A stretch of 64,000 nucleotides of DNA, taken from NCBI RefSeq assembly GCF_050436995.1, contig NC_134747.1:2735501-2799500 (forward strand). Reading direction: 5' to 3'. The notes beneath the pieces are model-generated. The model saw nothing but the letters and a program-made list of their open reading frames with translations, was not told where the DNA came from and made no database searches. Shown here piece by piece: positions 22,432-33,543 of this stretch. The number at the start of each line of letters is the position of its first letter. Position 1 is the first letter of the stretch. A program made the translations under genes and the position numbers. The DNA comes from Anticarsia gemmatalis (taxonomy: Eukaryota; Arthropoda; Insecta; Lepidoptera; Erebidae).

Positions 22432-22785
22432 TCTAATAATGTCCTCCTAGCCGATATACGGCTATGGCGGTCAGTTTCATTGAAACTGGCCATCTGTGTA
22501 GGACTTTGTTTATAGTGTCCAAGTGTGTGCACAATACACAGGTACACTCTCTATTCCATCACTCTCATAGTTTGGTGGGACGGATAACCGACACGACCAG
22601 TGAGAGGTCAGGCGCAGGACCGACGGCTTTACGTGCTCTCCGAGGCACGGTGGTCTTCGACCTCAACTTCCTAACTCCGGGCAATTTCTAAGAAATTCTT
22701 AACAGAAAATCACAGAAAAGACTTTTTGGCCCGACCCAGGATTCGAACCCGAGACCTCTCGCACCGCAGTCGCATATACTACCGA
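22432..22785 (-). mobile_element. tRNA-derived SINE, family tS-B
   Basis: The minus-strand head ends in GGTTCGAATCCTGGGTCGGG, with the B box GGTTCGAATCC intact. The body runs leftwards through GGTCGTGTCGGTTATCC and GGCCAGTTTCAATGAAACTG to CGGCTAGGAGGACATTATTA, a simple ATT-rich tail. It is collinear over about 340 bp with 32611-32962. The A-box side is partly lost here. Confidence 0.8.
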
Positions 22786-22854
22786 AAATTAATTTTATAA
22801 AGCATTTTAGTATAGTGGCAACATATAATATACATCTCCAGTCTCCAGTGCAAA

Positions 22855-22966
22855 TTTCAACTGTCTAAATATCAGCTCATAAGATACAACCTGGTGAACG
22901 GCAGGCAGCGAAGACTCAATAATAATAGAGTTCCGTTTTTACTGTTTGGGTAAGGAACCCTAAAAA
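22855..22966 (+). repeat. Interspersed repeat fragment ending GGAACCCTAAAAAGG
   Basis: The order AACTGTCTAAATATCAGCTC, AAGATACAACCTGGTG, GAGTTCCGTTTTTAC, GGGTAAGGAACCCTAAAAA matches a very common Lepidopteran repeat tail as I remember it. Recognition rests on memory of that motif, and its class is uncertain. Confidence 0.5.
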
Positions 22967-24841
22967 GGCACAAATGAAAAACCACCCACAACGAGTAGTA
23001 CATAAATCTAAGAAGTGAAACACCTCATACACATAAGAACCTATGTACATATTGTACATAGTACCTAATATATGACATCATACGTTCAAGGCTTGAACTT
23101 CCTGCATTAATATGGGTAGTACATTTATAATTACTGCAATTACTAACATCGGTAGCAGAAACAAACCGGTTTCATCGATAAACTCTAATAGGATTTTTAC
23201 TGTAAGAAAATTATTTTTATTTTTATTTTAATACATATATTAATTACTTCCAGTGCGGTAGTTTAATTTACAATAATTATGAAATTGATTATAATCAATG
23301 ATAATAATCAATAATTATTGCAACTCTTATTACTTGTTATTATTTAATTACATGTATCTTCTTTTATCGAGAAAACTTTAAACGGGAAGCAATTATTCGA
23401 GTGTAAAAATAGATAGTTCCTCATATTGGCTACTCCTTATATCTGAAAATGAGATAGTCATTATTTGCCATTTCCATTCCATTTCTCCTATAAAAGGGGG
23501 CAAGTACATTGTCAAAACAACCAGGCATGTTACTAAACTTCATTTTACTATAGCAAAATGGAACGAACTTAAATGCATTATGTCCCAGAAATCGAACTGG
23601 AAACTAGTTATCAAAAGTCGCTCTTTGCTCTGAATTAGGAAATAAAATAATTTAAAATTGTGTTTTATCAGCTAATAAATAAGAATCACTAATAAGTAAG
23701 AGTCATTTTACAGCTAATTTCAATCTTGTAGTACAGTTATATATTATGTATATACTTCAAAGTAATCAGTCGTACTTGACGCGATAATCCCAGGGATGGT
23801 TTGATTAAGATGGCGCAGATAAAATGTCACTTCGCATTAGCACGATACGACGAATTAATTAAATTTTGTCCAAAAATATCCATAAGTACTTTTTGTATGA
23901 GAGGTGAAATAATAACTTGCAAAATCAAAACGAAAATTTGATTGTGAATTTAAGAATTTAATATAATTTTTATCTTATACTCACTACCTAGAAAATGTAC
24001 ATAGTTCCTATGCATTAAGTTTATATTTACAGCGTAAATAAATTTGATTCTGGGAAATAAGGATAGATAGGTAGAGAGAGATTGCCTTTGTCCTGCAGTA
24101 GGACACAAGAGAGGGCTGAAAAAGAAAGAAACAACTCTCGTGTAACTGTTCAAAATAAACCATACCTATAACTTCTCTACAACATTCTCTATAACTTCTC
24201 TACATTGCACGCATACAATTTTACGTGAAATATCTAAAAATATATACTATGTCCCACTTCTCTTAAAACAGACATCTTCGAATACCTGTATTAATAAAAC
24301 AAAAATAAAGCCCACACGTAATAATGGGCTATCAAAATCCCTAGTTCAATACAGGCCTCCATAAATTACGTTGACGAAAGAATAGCCGTATAGCCGTATA
24401 GCCGAATAGCCGCACGGGAGCACAGTAAATCAGGTGACCTTCTTATAATCTCATTGGGCACACGGATTTTATTTTAACGTGTCTATTTTCTATTACATGT
24501 GGAGGACTGATTCGGAGTGACAATAGGGAATGTTACGGATATTTTTTGCTGTAATTTGTAGATTAATTTGATTAGTAATTGAATTTACATAAAATAAAAA
24601 AAGGGTTCGAAACTTTTGCTTCAGACTACATATATCTCCGTCTATAAAAACTGGATAAAAAATAAGTTTTTCAATTCATTTAGTTCCGAATTTCTGATGA
24701 TTTCGCTCGTGTCATGTTCATTGTCTTTATTGTGGACAAAGAGATATAGATTTAAATATGCCCATTAAAAACCTAACATTAAACAATATTCAACACGTTT
24801 CTATAAGGTCATAAAATCTTACAACCCCGTGACACTCATAT
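22967..24841. other. Mostly unique sequence
   Basis: Contains a TATA-like site (listed separately). A short CCTTTGTCCTGCAGTAGGAC fragment at about 24087-24106 resembles an RTE LINE 3' end. At 24382-24413 there is a four-unit tandem of ATAGCCGT-like 8-mers. No exon was recognised. Confidence 0.45.
23489..23496 (+). promoter_or_regulatory. TATA-box-like site
   Basis: TATAAAAG followed by GGGG is a textbook TATA box. However, the first ATG downstream (23526) opens a frame of only eight codons before a stop, and no exon follows, so a functional promoter is doubtful. Confidence 0.2.
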
Positions 24842-25549
24842 AAGAGCTCTTTCACATTACGTTTATTTAACGCGCCGAAACGCGCGTCTGTGATTATTAC
24901 CTCCTTAGCAGATTGCATGCAAGTGGAATGCGCTTTAAACGCGCGTTTATGTCAATACATCCACTAATCAAATCGAAATAAAGTGTGTTTGTATTTAGCA
25001 CGTTTGTAACGATCATAACCTGAGCAGCAGTTTGTATCAATACATCTTCTATTTAAAACGAAGTAGCTCGTGATTGTATATACTACGTTTATAACAGCCG
25101 CGCTGATCAATCTCTCAGGTTAAGCTATGCTTGTGGAGGTTGTTCTGTGGATGGGTGACCATCTTATACATATCGAGTTTCTCCGTGTTTCGGAAGGCAC
25201 GTTAAATTGTGGGTCCCGGCTGTCATTTCCGAAGATCTTTGACGATCGTTAACTGTAGTCAGAAGCTTGAAAGTCTGACAACCAGTCTTACCGAAGGGTA
25301 TCGTGTTATAACCCAGGTATTGAGTTGTGGAGGTCAGATAGGCAGTGGCTCCATGTAAAACAATGGTATCCAGCTGCATCCGGTGAGACTGGAAGCCGAC
25401 TCCAACATAGTTTGGAACAAAGGCTAAGCCAATATATATATATATTACGGTCATCGCGTTCAAACGCTACAGTGCGAGGATGATAACGCGTTTGTCACGT
25501 GTTCCAACTGCGTTAAAAACGCGTTGAAACGTTGTCTGGAAGGGCTCTA
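24842..25549. mobile_element. Possible TIR element split by a 5S-SINE
   Basis: The left end AAGAGCTCTTTCACATTACG and the reverse complement of the right end (TAGAGCCCTTCCAGACAACG) align, and both continue into GTTT...AACGCG. Both sides are rich in ACGCG. The 5S-SINE at 25095-25446 sits inside, so the original element would be about 350 bp. Target duplications are not clear. Confidence 0.4.
25095..25446 (+). mobile_element. 5S rRNA-derived SINE (long-body type)
   Basis: The head contains CAGGTTAAGCTATGC and GTGGATGGGTGACCATC, related to 5S rRNA. Then come CGTGTTTCGGAAGGCACGTT, CTTGAAAGTCTGACAACCAG, GAGGTCAGATAGGCAGT, ACTGGAAGCCGACTCCAACA and a TA-repeat tail. It is the fullest example here of a second 5S-SINE type whose body differs from the short-body type. 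Truncated relatives lie at 16487 and 40808. Confidence 0.85.
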
Positions 25550-26083
25550 AGGGTTGATCTATTCTTACCAGCCACCCACTACCAAAAATATGATTGACGC
25601 GCTAATGTATTATTCAGTTACATCAAATCCTTTGCATTAGGCCGGTTACACAACGGCCGAAAGAAAGTAAAAACGAAACATATTAATGGCGGCATTATGT
25701 TAATGAGGCCACCGTGACACATCGAAGTGTGTCGTGATGTGTAAACTGTTACTAGGCTCTTTGGATCCTCGTGATAAATACTAGATTTTTTCTTTGACTT
25801 GTTCGTGATAAAAAAATGTCTAAATAATTGAAATTAAGGGAAAAATGAGTACCGTAAATTTTGCAGAATACCCTTAGTCTTGAATATTTGTCACAGACAT
25901 TACTGATCAAACAATAAAAGTAATTCAAGATCCTTTAGATGTGGCTAAAAAAGACTATGTACGAAGATAAAAAAATCTAAAACCGAGTTCAAACTATAAA
26001 GCTCAAAAATACGTCGAAAGTACCTACAGTCTATTTAGAAGCAGTATCCGCTAAAATAAAAATAATGACAAAATTATATATGA
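25550..26083. other. Unique sequence, nothing certain
   Basis: At about 25640, AGGCCGGTTACACAACGGCC looks like the end of a DNA transposon, but no partner end was found. Confidence 0.35.
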
Positions 26084-26290
26084 CCAGCTTTTACCCGCGA
26101 CTTCGTCCGCCACCTGAATTTTCTTATAGGAATGCGTCATTTTCCCGGGGTAAAAAGTAGCCTATGTCCTTTCTCGGGTATCAAAATATCTCTATACCAA
26201 ATTTCATGCAAATTAGTTCAGTAATTTAGGCGTGATTGAGTAACAGACAGACAGACAGAGTTACTTTCGCATTTATAATATTAGTATGGA
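26084..26290 (-). mobile_element. HEL-B Helitron-like element
   Basis: On the minus strand it starts TCCATACTAATATTATAAAT, has (GTCT)n near the start, then GGTATCAAAATATC-type sequence (as read on plus), and ends GGACGAAGTCGCGGGTAAAA then GCTGG. The last bases are mutated from CTAG. The hairpin around GACGAAGTC precedes the end. Related to HEL-A in its termini but with a different body. Confidence 0.8.
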
Positions 26291-26586
26291 TAAATGACTG
26301 ATAGATTTTCGAATTGAGAACCTCCTCCTTTCGAAATCGGTTAAAAACGGTACCTTAAAGTACCATTAAATCAACCTTACATTATTGCCGTGTCATATAC
26401 TAAGTATTATTACTTCAAGTCATTGGTGCGTGCGTTTTGATTACTTTTCTATGTACTTAAGTAATTTGTTTAAGTGGTAATCGTGTCTACTCAGTGGGCA
26501 CGCGAATCAGTCACTCGTGTTAGGGAAATAAGCCGCAGTGACTTTTATACAGGGATTAGTCGGAATATATTATAGTTTATTTACAA

Positions 26587-26825
26587 CTAGCTGACCCGCG
26601 CAACTTCGCTTGCGTCACATAAGAGAAGAGAATTTTCCCCGTTTTTGTAACATTTTTCACTGGTACTCTGCTCCTATTGGGCGTAGCGTGATGATATATA
26701 GCCTAATGCCTTCCTCGATAAATGGGTTATCTAACAGTGAAATAATTTTTCAAATCGGACCAGTAGTTCTTGAGATTAGCGCGTTCAAACAAACAAACTC
26801 TTCAGCTTTATAATATAAGTATAGG
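26587..26825 (-). mobile_element. HEL-A Helitron (non-autonomous)
   Basis: The 3' end GCTAG is at 26587-26591 next to A. The hairpin GCGCAACTTCGCTTGCG is intact. The CAAA tract has two to three units. The 5' end TATACTTATATTATAAAG is slightly mutated, with the terminal TC changed to CC. Confidence 0.85.
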
Positions 26826-27420
26826 TAGATTAAAAATGTGTAATGTAAGGAAAAAAAACAGAACGGATTTTTATGTGATTCAGTACATTGGTAGTTTAAG
26901 GCCAGACACGTAGGATACGTTTTACATCACAAAATGATCAGATATCATATCAAAGCACTAGCACTAAACACTAACACACCAGTCTTTATGTATTTTCATA
27001 ATATAAATCGAAGCATAATTACAAGATATTAAGTTTATAGGTAGGCGAAAATGTCCAGAACCTAAAATGAGTATGTTTTTTAATATTTCTTACTTTAGAA
27101 CCAAAATAATGCCAAGAGCTCATGGGCGATGTTATTGTAAATGGAAATTAAGCCTGAATGGTAATATTTTTATAAATCTCTAAGCCAAAGTCTTATTTTT
27201 AGTGCATCTAATCTTTAAATTCTTTGTCATATCAGAAAATCTTTATATTGTGTACGACACGTCCTTTACTGTCAGACAAATGTCTTAATTAACATCAACA
27301 AAGATCTGGTAACCTAGAAAAAATCTAGACTGAATTAATCTGCATCTAATTCTAGACAGAGGCTAGCAGATTTAATTGTTATAATAATTGTTTCCTTTAC
27401 TACTAGTGTTTGTATTTTAT
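26826..27420. other. Unique sequence, nothing recognised
   Basis: AT-rich with short frames only. Confidence 0.4.
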
Positions 27421-27787
27421 GCCCTAGTTGACCCACGCGGATCTGCTTACGTTTCATGGTTTCACGTCAAAGGTATATTTCAGCCACGTCATCTAAGAAA
27501 AAGTAAGTAGTCTAAGGGCCTGTGCAAGCAAGTGTACTTACACTCTTATAACTGTATGATATAAAGTATCTAAACTCTATGTTTCTAAGTAGGACGGTGT
27601 TTTTGTTCATTTTATTCGTGTTTTAGAGATTTTTGTATTTTTGTCTCGGGCCAAAAGTCCTTCGCCTGAGCAGGTCTTATGTTTCTTTCCCTTTGACTAT
27701 CGCCATGTTGAATTTTATCAAAACTAATTCAGCAGTTTAGGCGTAAAAGCGTTACAGACAGATTCACATTTACAACATTAGTATAGA
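27421..27787 (-). mobile_element. Decayed Helitron-like element
   Basis: The left end GCCCTAGTTGACCCACGCGG resembles the HEL-A terminus. The right end, with AATTCAGCAGTTTAGGCGT, ACAGACAGATTCACATT and ACATTAGTATAGA, resembles HEL-B and HEL-A 5' ends. The interior is not alignable, so it may be an old subfamily or a chimera. Confidence 0.5.
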
Positions 27788-28016
27788 TTGATATAATCTT
27801 TGCACAGAACAATGCAAGGACACAAGTTAAGGTTATTTTATAATCGCAGGAAAATATACTAATAGCAAAGAGGTTATTGGACAATTACACTCATAATAGG
27901 ATTTATATTGACCTCACTAAATAAAGATTCTATTGTTTCTAGAGCTATCTTTTTTCACCTTGAATTCTTGATTAGAGCAACGCTTTAATCAGCTGTGATA
28001 TTCAATGATTTGTGTC

Positions 28017-28047
28017 TTGTGTTAGCACATCATTTTGTGTTAGCACA
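28017..28047 (+). repeat. Direct repeat TTGTGTTAGCACA x2
   Basis: Two exact 13-bp copies at 28017-28029 and 28035-28047. This could be a small duplication or a site pair; no function is evident. Confidence 0.4.
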
Positions 28048-28061
28048 AAGGAAAAAACACA

Positions 28062-28215
28062 AAAGCTGACTGACTAAGCGCAGTGGTTAAGATCGCTTCT
28101 CCGGTGGGTTCGATTTCCACACGGAACAAGTGGATGGGCGTTAAATTTTAAAAAAAATGTGTATGTTTGTAAAAGTCCCCGCGAAACATGAGTAATTCTT
28201 AGCGCGGGATGAGTC
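28062..28215 (+). mobile_element. tRNA-derived SINE
   Basis: An A-box-like AAGCGCAGTGGTTAAG is followed by the B box GGTTCGATTTCC and CACACGGAACAAG. The body has TGTATGTTTGTAAAAGTCCC. The tRNA-like portion lacks a complete stem set, so it is a SINE head. Confidence 0.65.
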
Positions 28216-28286
28216 TTCAAAACATTGTTTTGTAAAAAATAACTAACCTACTAACTAACTTCAATATTGTAACACTGTTGAGCAAT

Positions 28287-28410
28287 AGTCTCCTCACGGA
28301 ATGAAGAAGTGGTAAGGCGTTGAGTCCACACTGTCACAGGTTGGGGACATCAACAAACGTCTTTCCAAAAACTATCACTTGATTAAATGGTGAAAGAAAA
28401 CATTATCAGA
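28287..28410 (-). mobile_element. Decayed tS-C SINE remnant
   Basis: GTCTCCTCACGGAATGAAG, AAGGCGTTGAGTCCACACTG and GGTTGGGGACATCAACA follow the order of the intact SINE at 33219-33543 with many changes. Confidence 0.45.
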
Positions 28411-30815
28411 AAATGGATGAGAGATTTTGAATAGCAGTTTTTAATAGTAGCTTACAATAATTTTAGTGTGGTGGAGTCAAGGTCTTCCCCCTTATTTTAG
28501 GATAAGTTAGTCTATTACTAGATTTACGCTTACGTCTACGATTTATAATAAACAATTGTAGTAATGCTAGTATTAAAACCATTTGAGTATATGCGAATAT
28601 GAATTATCTTTTCCATGAATGCAGTTCTCGCTATAAAAGCAAAAAAAGACGGAAAAGGCGTGCCGTCTAACCGCTAAAACATCAAAGTAAATATGAATAG
28701 CAGCGAAATATACGAGTAATCCTTAACGATAGCTGTAAAACTGATAAAAATGTATAAAAACGTCTCTTGCGCCGATAAAACATGCTTAAACTAAATCTTT
28801 TCGTATCAGAGGGATTTCCGATTATCGCGTAGACCTAAATAAAAATAAGAATAATAAATGTATGTACGTAATACGACGTGATATTATATTTGTGTTACTA
28901 ATCCTACTGAAATTATAAATGCACAAGTTTGGATTGATGTTACGATGTTTGTTACTGCGTCATACAAAAACTATTGAACTGATTAAGATGAAATTCGGCG
29001 AACATGTAGTTTATTCCCTGAATTAATTCATACGATATTATGACTCCACTCTGAGGACCTTTCGACACCAACAAATTTGCGATGATTCGTTTTCTAATAA
29101 AACAAAAATATTTTCTAATGTGATGAAATAATATTAAAAAATGTTTCAAAAGTCCCATTATTTCAAATTAATTGACACAATCCGTCATTAATATCAAAAG
29201 GAATTTCTCGATAAATAATTCAAAATAACCCGTGAGGTAATAAATTATTTGAAATGCGGATGTAGCGCCATCTATTATGACAGGTATAAACTAAATACAA
29301 TAAGCGTAGAGCTGAATGATAATAAGCATTTTTCATAGATATTTATTTGATGATTTATATTTATTTGACTATTACGAGATACTCGTATATCATGCCGGAT
29401 GGTAAGTCTGAGGTGAAATAGATTCGTTATATTTTGCCGTTTATAATAGTGATGGTCCCATAAATATGGTAATAGAAAAGTCTTTTGCTTTGTACTGAAC
29501 ACGATATCATATTCGGAGCTACGTATTGAGAATGATTTAAACAAGCCGAAAAGTCAGGCATTCGACGGTAAAATTCGGGTTTGCGTTGATTTCCGTATAT
29601 TATTATGATGAAATCACATGAAACGCGAATGTTTTAAATTATGGAAGTTGAAAATGCACAATACTAGTACATGTCAGATTCCGAAATCTAAATCATGCTT
29701 TCGTAATCTAGTCCTTTAGACTATGCGACCAAAAAAACAGCAAAGTTTAAATTAACTACTGGTCACAGAAGTTTGAAAAGAAAAATAAACTGTTCTAACT
29801 ACTGGGCACAATCCCTTGAAATTGACACGAACATAATCTTTAATGTAATATCGTTGTATTCGGTGTAACTCTTCTGGGCTTTGCCCTAACCTTGGCTAGT
29901 GTTATTTATGTTTTTATCAAATGTTTGCCAAGAATCGTTCATTATAATTAAAATCATTCACTTTTGTACTACCGGCTGCTTTAACAACTATGTCTCATGC
30001 CCTTCAGAATTTTGTCTGTGGCAATCGTCTGCAGGCTTGCATTCGAGTGGAAACAATTGAACACTCGACTGGTGCGGTAGACTAAGTTCTAACCAATGTG
30101 ATTCTTAAACCTAGAGACCAGTTTTTATTAGCATGGCTTTCCATCTTTTCCATTACGGGGATATTCCAGGGAATAGGACATTTTTCATTGTATACTATTT
30201 GCTAACTATCAGGATTTAGTAAAAAAACTATCATCAATAATAGAATGGATTCAATAAATACTAACCAATCTTTCGATTGGATTCTTTCGATACAATTATC
30301 GCAAAAAGTAAAGAGCTTGAAAACTGATAAATATTTGTTCATGGAAAATCAGCAGCACAAAGATTATCATCAAAAACAAAATATTCGATAACCTAAACCC
30401 ATAACAGCCGAGGATAATCTCCATAATATGCATAAAACACTCATTATCCCTCTAAAATATAATCTAAAAAGCTCTTTGGTCCGTTAATGATACAAGTTTG
30501 GGGTATTGTCAAAACATTTTTAGTTCCGGACACGTCTCAGTTCCCTTTTAATTAAGATAAATGATTCGCTAGCTCCTAATGGACCCGGCTCAAAACTATG
30601 TGTCATTCAAAAGCCATTATTAGACGTTCAGTAGCGGACAAAAGTCAGCACCTATGTTTTTTTTGTATTTTGGGTTTTTTGGATGTTATAATTATGAATT
30701 ATGTGATCTATACTTTTGGGTTTTGTATACTAGAAGTCATATAGCAACAGTGCGTTGTTTTGAAATAGTAGCAATACAAATTATTTTGAAAGTTGAACAT
30801 ATTTTAACTTATTAT
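28411..30815. other. Mostly unique sequence
   Basis: At about 28964-29035, AACTATTGAACTGATTAAGA and TGAAATTCGGCGAACATGTA resemble the interior of decayed Lepidopteran repeats. No exon was recognised; minus-strand frames at 28952-29158 and 29275-29544 have no known domain. Confidence 0.45.
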
Positions 30816-30956
30816 GATTAGAAAATTAGGCACAATTAATTTTTAAAATTAGCGTGATCTAAATGAGTGACAGCCCAAATCCTCAAAAAAGAATCGTTTT
30901 GTAGGAAAACCTCCGACTGAATCAGACACGCACGCGAAATCTTCAAAATAAAAATA
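30816..30956 (+). repeat. Dispersed inverted repeat, copy 1
   Basis: About 140 bp, containing TTAGCGTGATCTAAATGAGT and CCTCCGACTGAATCAGACAC. It is present in inverted orientation at 34644-34782 with high identity. No terminal repeats or coding sequence are evident. Confidence 0.85.
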
Positions 30957-31854
30957 CAACAAGACACAACAGACATAAGCAAAGTAATTGCCTTTTTATA
31001 TTTATTTAAAATATAAAAAAAAACGTGTTTCGTTTTTATAGTGATGCAAAGAAATGGGTTACTACGGTACTCGTGGCTGGCATCATGCCACTTCGCTATT
31101 CTTTATTAAAAACTTCAATGCTCTTCATTGTGATATTACGCAGTTATTCTTTTACTGTTGTTGAGAATAATGTAAGACCATTGTTTGCCTTTTCTTGCTT
31201 TGGTAAGTTTCAATTTGTTGGTTTTCAATTGGCGGTTTAAAAAGATCTACTATCTAACGAATGTATGTCGAAAGTGAATGAAATAATCGGATATAGATTT
31301 CATAAATTATTTTGGTGTGAGATTTTGTAATACATAAAATCACGCCTTTTCCATAGGCAGAAACAAAAAACGACATTTCCCAAAGATCTTTACTTTTTTT
31401 CACATTATTTCGTATAAGACTACTGGTTATATACAAGTTATATATTGAAGTCTGTAGTAGGTCATTATTGCCAGTACAGTTTCATGAATATAGAACAGTT
31501 AATTTACGTAAAAAAATATAATTATTTTTATATTTATTTCAGTTCCAAGATTAATATCCTAGATCCTTTAAATAAACAAGTCAAACTATATAGTAATACA
31601 CACCATTATTTGAATCGATTTGGTTAATCCTCTGAAATGTTATACATGGGTATCAAACATTCCGCATACCACATTTGAAAAACAAAAAGTCAGAAATGAA
31701 TATGCATTAAAAGCGATTCCCTTACATTTGTACCGACATTATTACTAAACTGCTAAACTTTACTCGTACAAATTACACTTAAACAAAAGACGAGCGTGTT
31801 CTACCAACATTTGTAAGTAATGATCACGCACCTACTTCTACTGTTAATAGGAAC
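30957..31854. other. Unique sequence, nothing recognised
   Basis: Short frames occur at 31025-31240 and 31445-31627 on plus and 31254-31436 on minus. None has a recognisable domain. Confidence 0.4.
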
Positions 31855-32402
31855 TAGCTGACCCACGCGACTCTGCTCATACACATATAATAATAAATAT
31901 AAATTTAACCTGTTAATTTAGACTACGTACAAAGCACTACAACTTTCCCTCCCCGGTCGTAGATCCAGAGGACGGCCCAAAACTAGATGGGAAACTGTAG
32001 TGCAGAAAGACATGAGTGAGTGCGAGGTTTCCGAAGACGATGTCCAGGACAGAGCGGAGTGGAGGAGAAAGACCAGGAAGGCTGACCCCACTACCATATG
32101 GGATTCATAGCATGGAAGAGAGAGGAGACTGTTCCACTCCTGGGCAAGGGTCTCCTGCCGTAATGAGGGAGGAATTAGGCTTTGAATGTGAGCTTATACA
32201 TATAGTGTCATCCAAACATGTCAGCCGTAAAAAGGAGCAATTATGAAAATAAAAATATTCCATGTTTAATCATAAGTCTAAAACTATCTCCATGCAAAAT
32301 TTCATGAAAATCGCTTCAGTTTAGCGGTACAATAGCTTAATTTCGTTTTTAGTAGTAGCCGCAAAAGTGTCAGACAGTTAGACTTTAATTTTTGATGTTA
32401 GT
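31855..32402 (-). mobile_element. Fragmented Helitron-like element containing a LINE fragment
   Basis: The left end ACTAGCTGACCCACGCGAC is a HEL-type 3' terminus on the minus strand. At 32275-32402, AACTATCTCCATGCAAAATT, TCATGAAAATCGCTTCAG and GTCAGACAGTTAGAC resemble the HEL-B interior and 5' part. Between them lies the LINE fragment. The boundaries of the LINE insertion are not sharp. Confidence 0.5.
31922..32110 (+). pseudogene. 3' end of RTE-type LINE reverse-transcriptase ORF (fragment)
   Basis: The frame is open from just after TAG at 31919-31921 to TAG at 32108-32110, about 62 codons. The translation includes RGRPKTRWETVVQKDM, then DVQDRAEWRRKTRKADP and ends TTIWDS. RGRPKTRW and the W-R-R-K-T-R-K-A-D-P tail are hallmarks of the C-terminus of insect RTE/BovB-like LINE polyproteins, downstream of the reverse-transcriptase domain. 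The intact protein would be an endonuclease and reverse transcriptase used for target-primed insertion. None of the catalytic part is present, so this is a 5'-truncated, dead copy. The next 80 bp contain GGGCAAGGGTCTCCTGCCG, which also occurs in tS-C SINEs but on the opposite strand relative to their promoter. Confidence 0.75.
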
Positions 32403-32610
32403 GTGTATGTAACGTTTAGTACAGGTCAACGGTACGAAATATTATATAGGCCAGCTTTCATTCATAAAAATCTTCATAAAATATGAGTAACACGTCACAG
32501 TGTATGTAATTCTTAAATTATAAAGTTTTCTTTGATGTATAAAACTGTTTAATGGCTGGGCTATTCTACGTCGTCTAATTTCAGTCGGTGATTTTATTAA
32601 GACTGCATCT

Positions 32611-32962
32611 GTAATAATAATATCCTCCTAGCCGATACACAGCTACGGCGGTCAGTTTCATTGAAACTGGCCATCTGTGCAGGACTTTGTTTATAGTGTC
32701 CAAGCGTGTCCACAATACACAGGTACACTCTCTATACCATCACTCTCATAGTCTGGTGGGAGGGATAACCGACACGACCAGTGAGAGGTCAGGGCGCAGA
32801 CGGCTTTACGTGCTCTCCGAGGCAAGGAGGTCTTTGACCTACACTTTCCAACTCCGGGCAATCTCTAAGAAATCTCAGAAAAGCTTTGGCCCGACCCAGG
32901 ATTCGAACCCGAGACCTCTCGCACGGCAGCCGGCATATACTACCGACCACGCTACAGAGGCA
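32611..32962 (-). mobile_element. tRNA-derived SINE, family tS-B, full length
   Basis: The minus-strand head begins CTGCCTCTGTAGCGTGGTCG, with an A box around TAGCGTGGTCGGTAGT. The B box is in GGTTCGAATCCTGGGTCGGG. The body passes through CGTAAAGCCGTCTGCGC and CGGTTATCCCTCCCACC to CGGCTAGGAGGATATTATTA. The tRNA-like head, long body and ATT-type tail define a SINE. The sister copy lies at 22432-22785. Confidence 0.85.
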
Positions 32963-33218
32963 GTTACTATAGACACCTTGGGGATGTAATAAATAACTTG
33001 ATTATCTACAATGACTGAGTTTAGTATGCAACTGCCATCCGAGGTAGCGTAAATTGGATTTCCAAAAATATTTGTCTGTAAACTGTGTGAATTTGTAATC
33101 TTAAATCAAAATTCGAGTTCATCACTCATCGTGCATTTTTCAAGGAAAACTCACAACAATTAACTTTTGTCCGTTACACTGAAATTTCAGAATGGCTGGA
33201 TCGATTTGACTAAATCTA

Positions 33219-33543
33219 ATAAATAAATAAATAAATGTAATTCATTAATGTCCCACTGCTGGGCAAGGGTCTCCTCCCGTAATGAGGGAGGGGTTAGGCC
33301 TTGAGTCCACTACGCTGGCCAAGTGCGGGTTGGGGACTTTGCATACCCTCAATAAATGTTGTTAAACAAATTTTAGGCATGCAAGGTTTCCTCATGATGT
33401 TTTCCTTCACCGTTGGAGCATGTGATAATTACTTCTAATACACACATAACTTCGAAAAGTCTTTGGTGTGTTGCCTCGGGTTCGAGCCTGCGACCACTTG
33501 CGTGGGAGGTGTCAACTTATACCACTCGGCTATCACTGCTCTC
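33219..33543 (-). mobile_element. tRNA-derived SINE, family tS-C, full length with TSD
   Basis: An exact 12-bp target-site duplication TGACTAAATCTA lies at 33207-33218 and 33544-33555. On the minus strand the head reads AGAGCAGTGATAGCCGAGTG, with the A box TAGCCGAGTGG and the B-box-like AGGCTCGAACCC. Then come CAACGGTGAAGGAAAACATC and CCTTGCATGCCTAAAATTTG, ACCCTTGCCCAGCAGTGGGA, and an (ATTT)n tail. The 3' part resembles RTE LINE tails (CCCAGCAGTGGGAC), suggesting the LINE family that mobilised it. It is inserted in an older decayed repeat. Confidence 0.9.

Noticed and set aside
22464..22691. 75-codon frame as a gene
   Set aside because: It lies entirely inside the tS-B SINE, as does the similar 100-codon frame at 32687-32989.
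25640..25740. DNA transposon starting AGGCCGGTTACAC
   Set aside because: A plausible end motif, but no inverted partner or second copy could be found in the window.
28631..28638. Second TATAAAAG site as a promoter
   Set aside because: No initiator or open frame follows. Such sites are expected by chance in AT-rich DNA.
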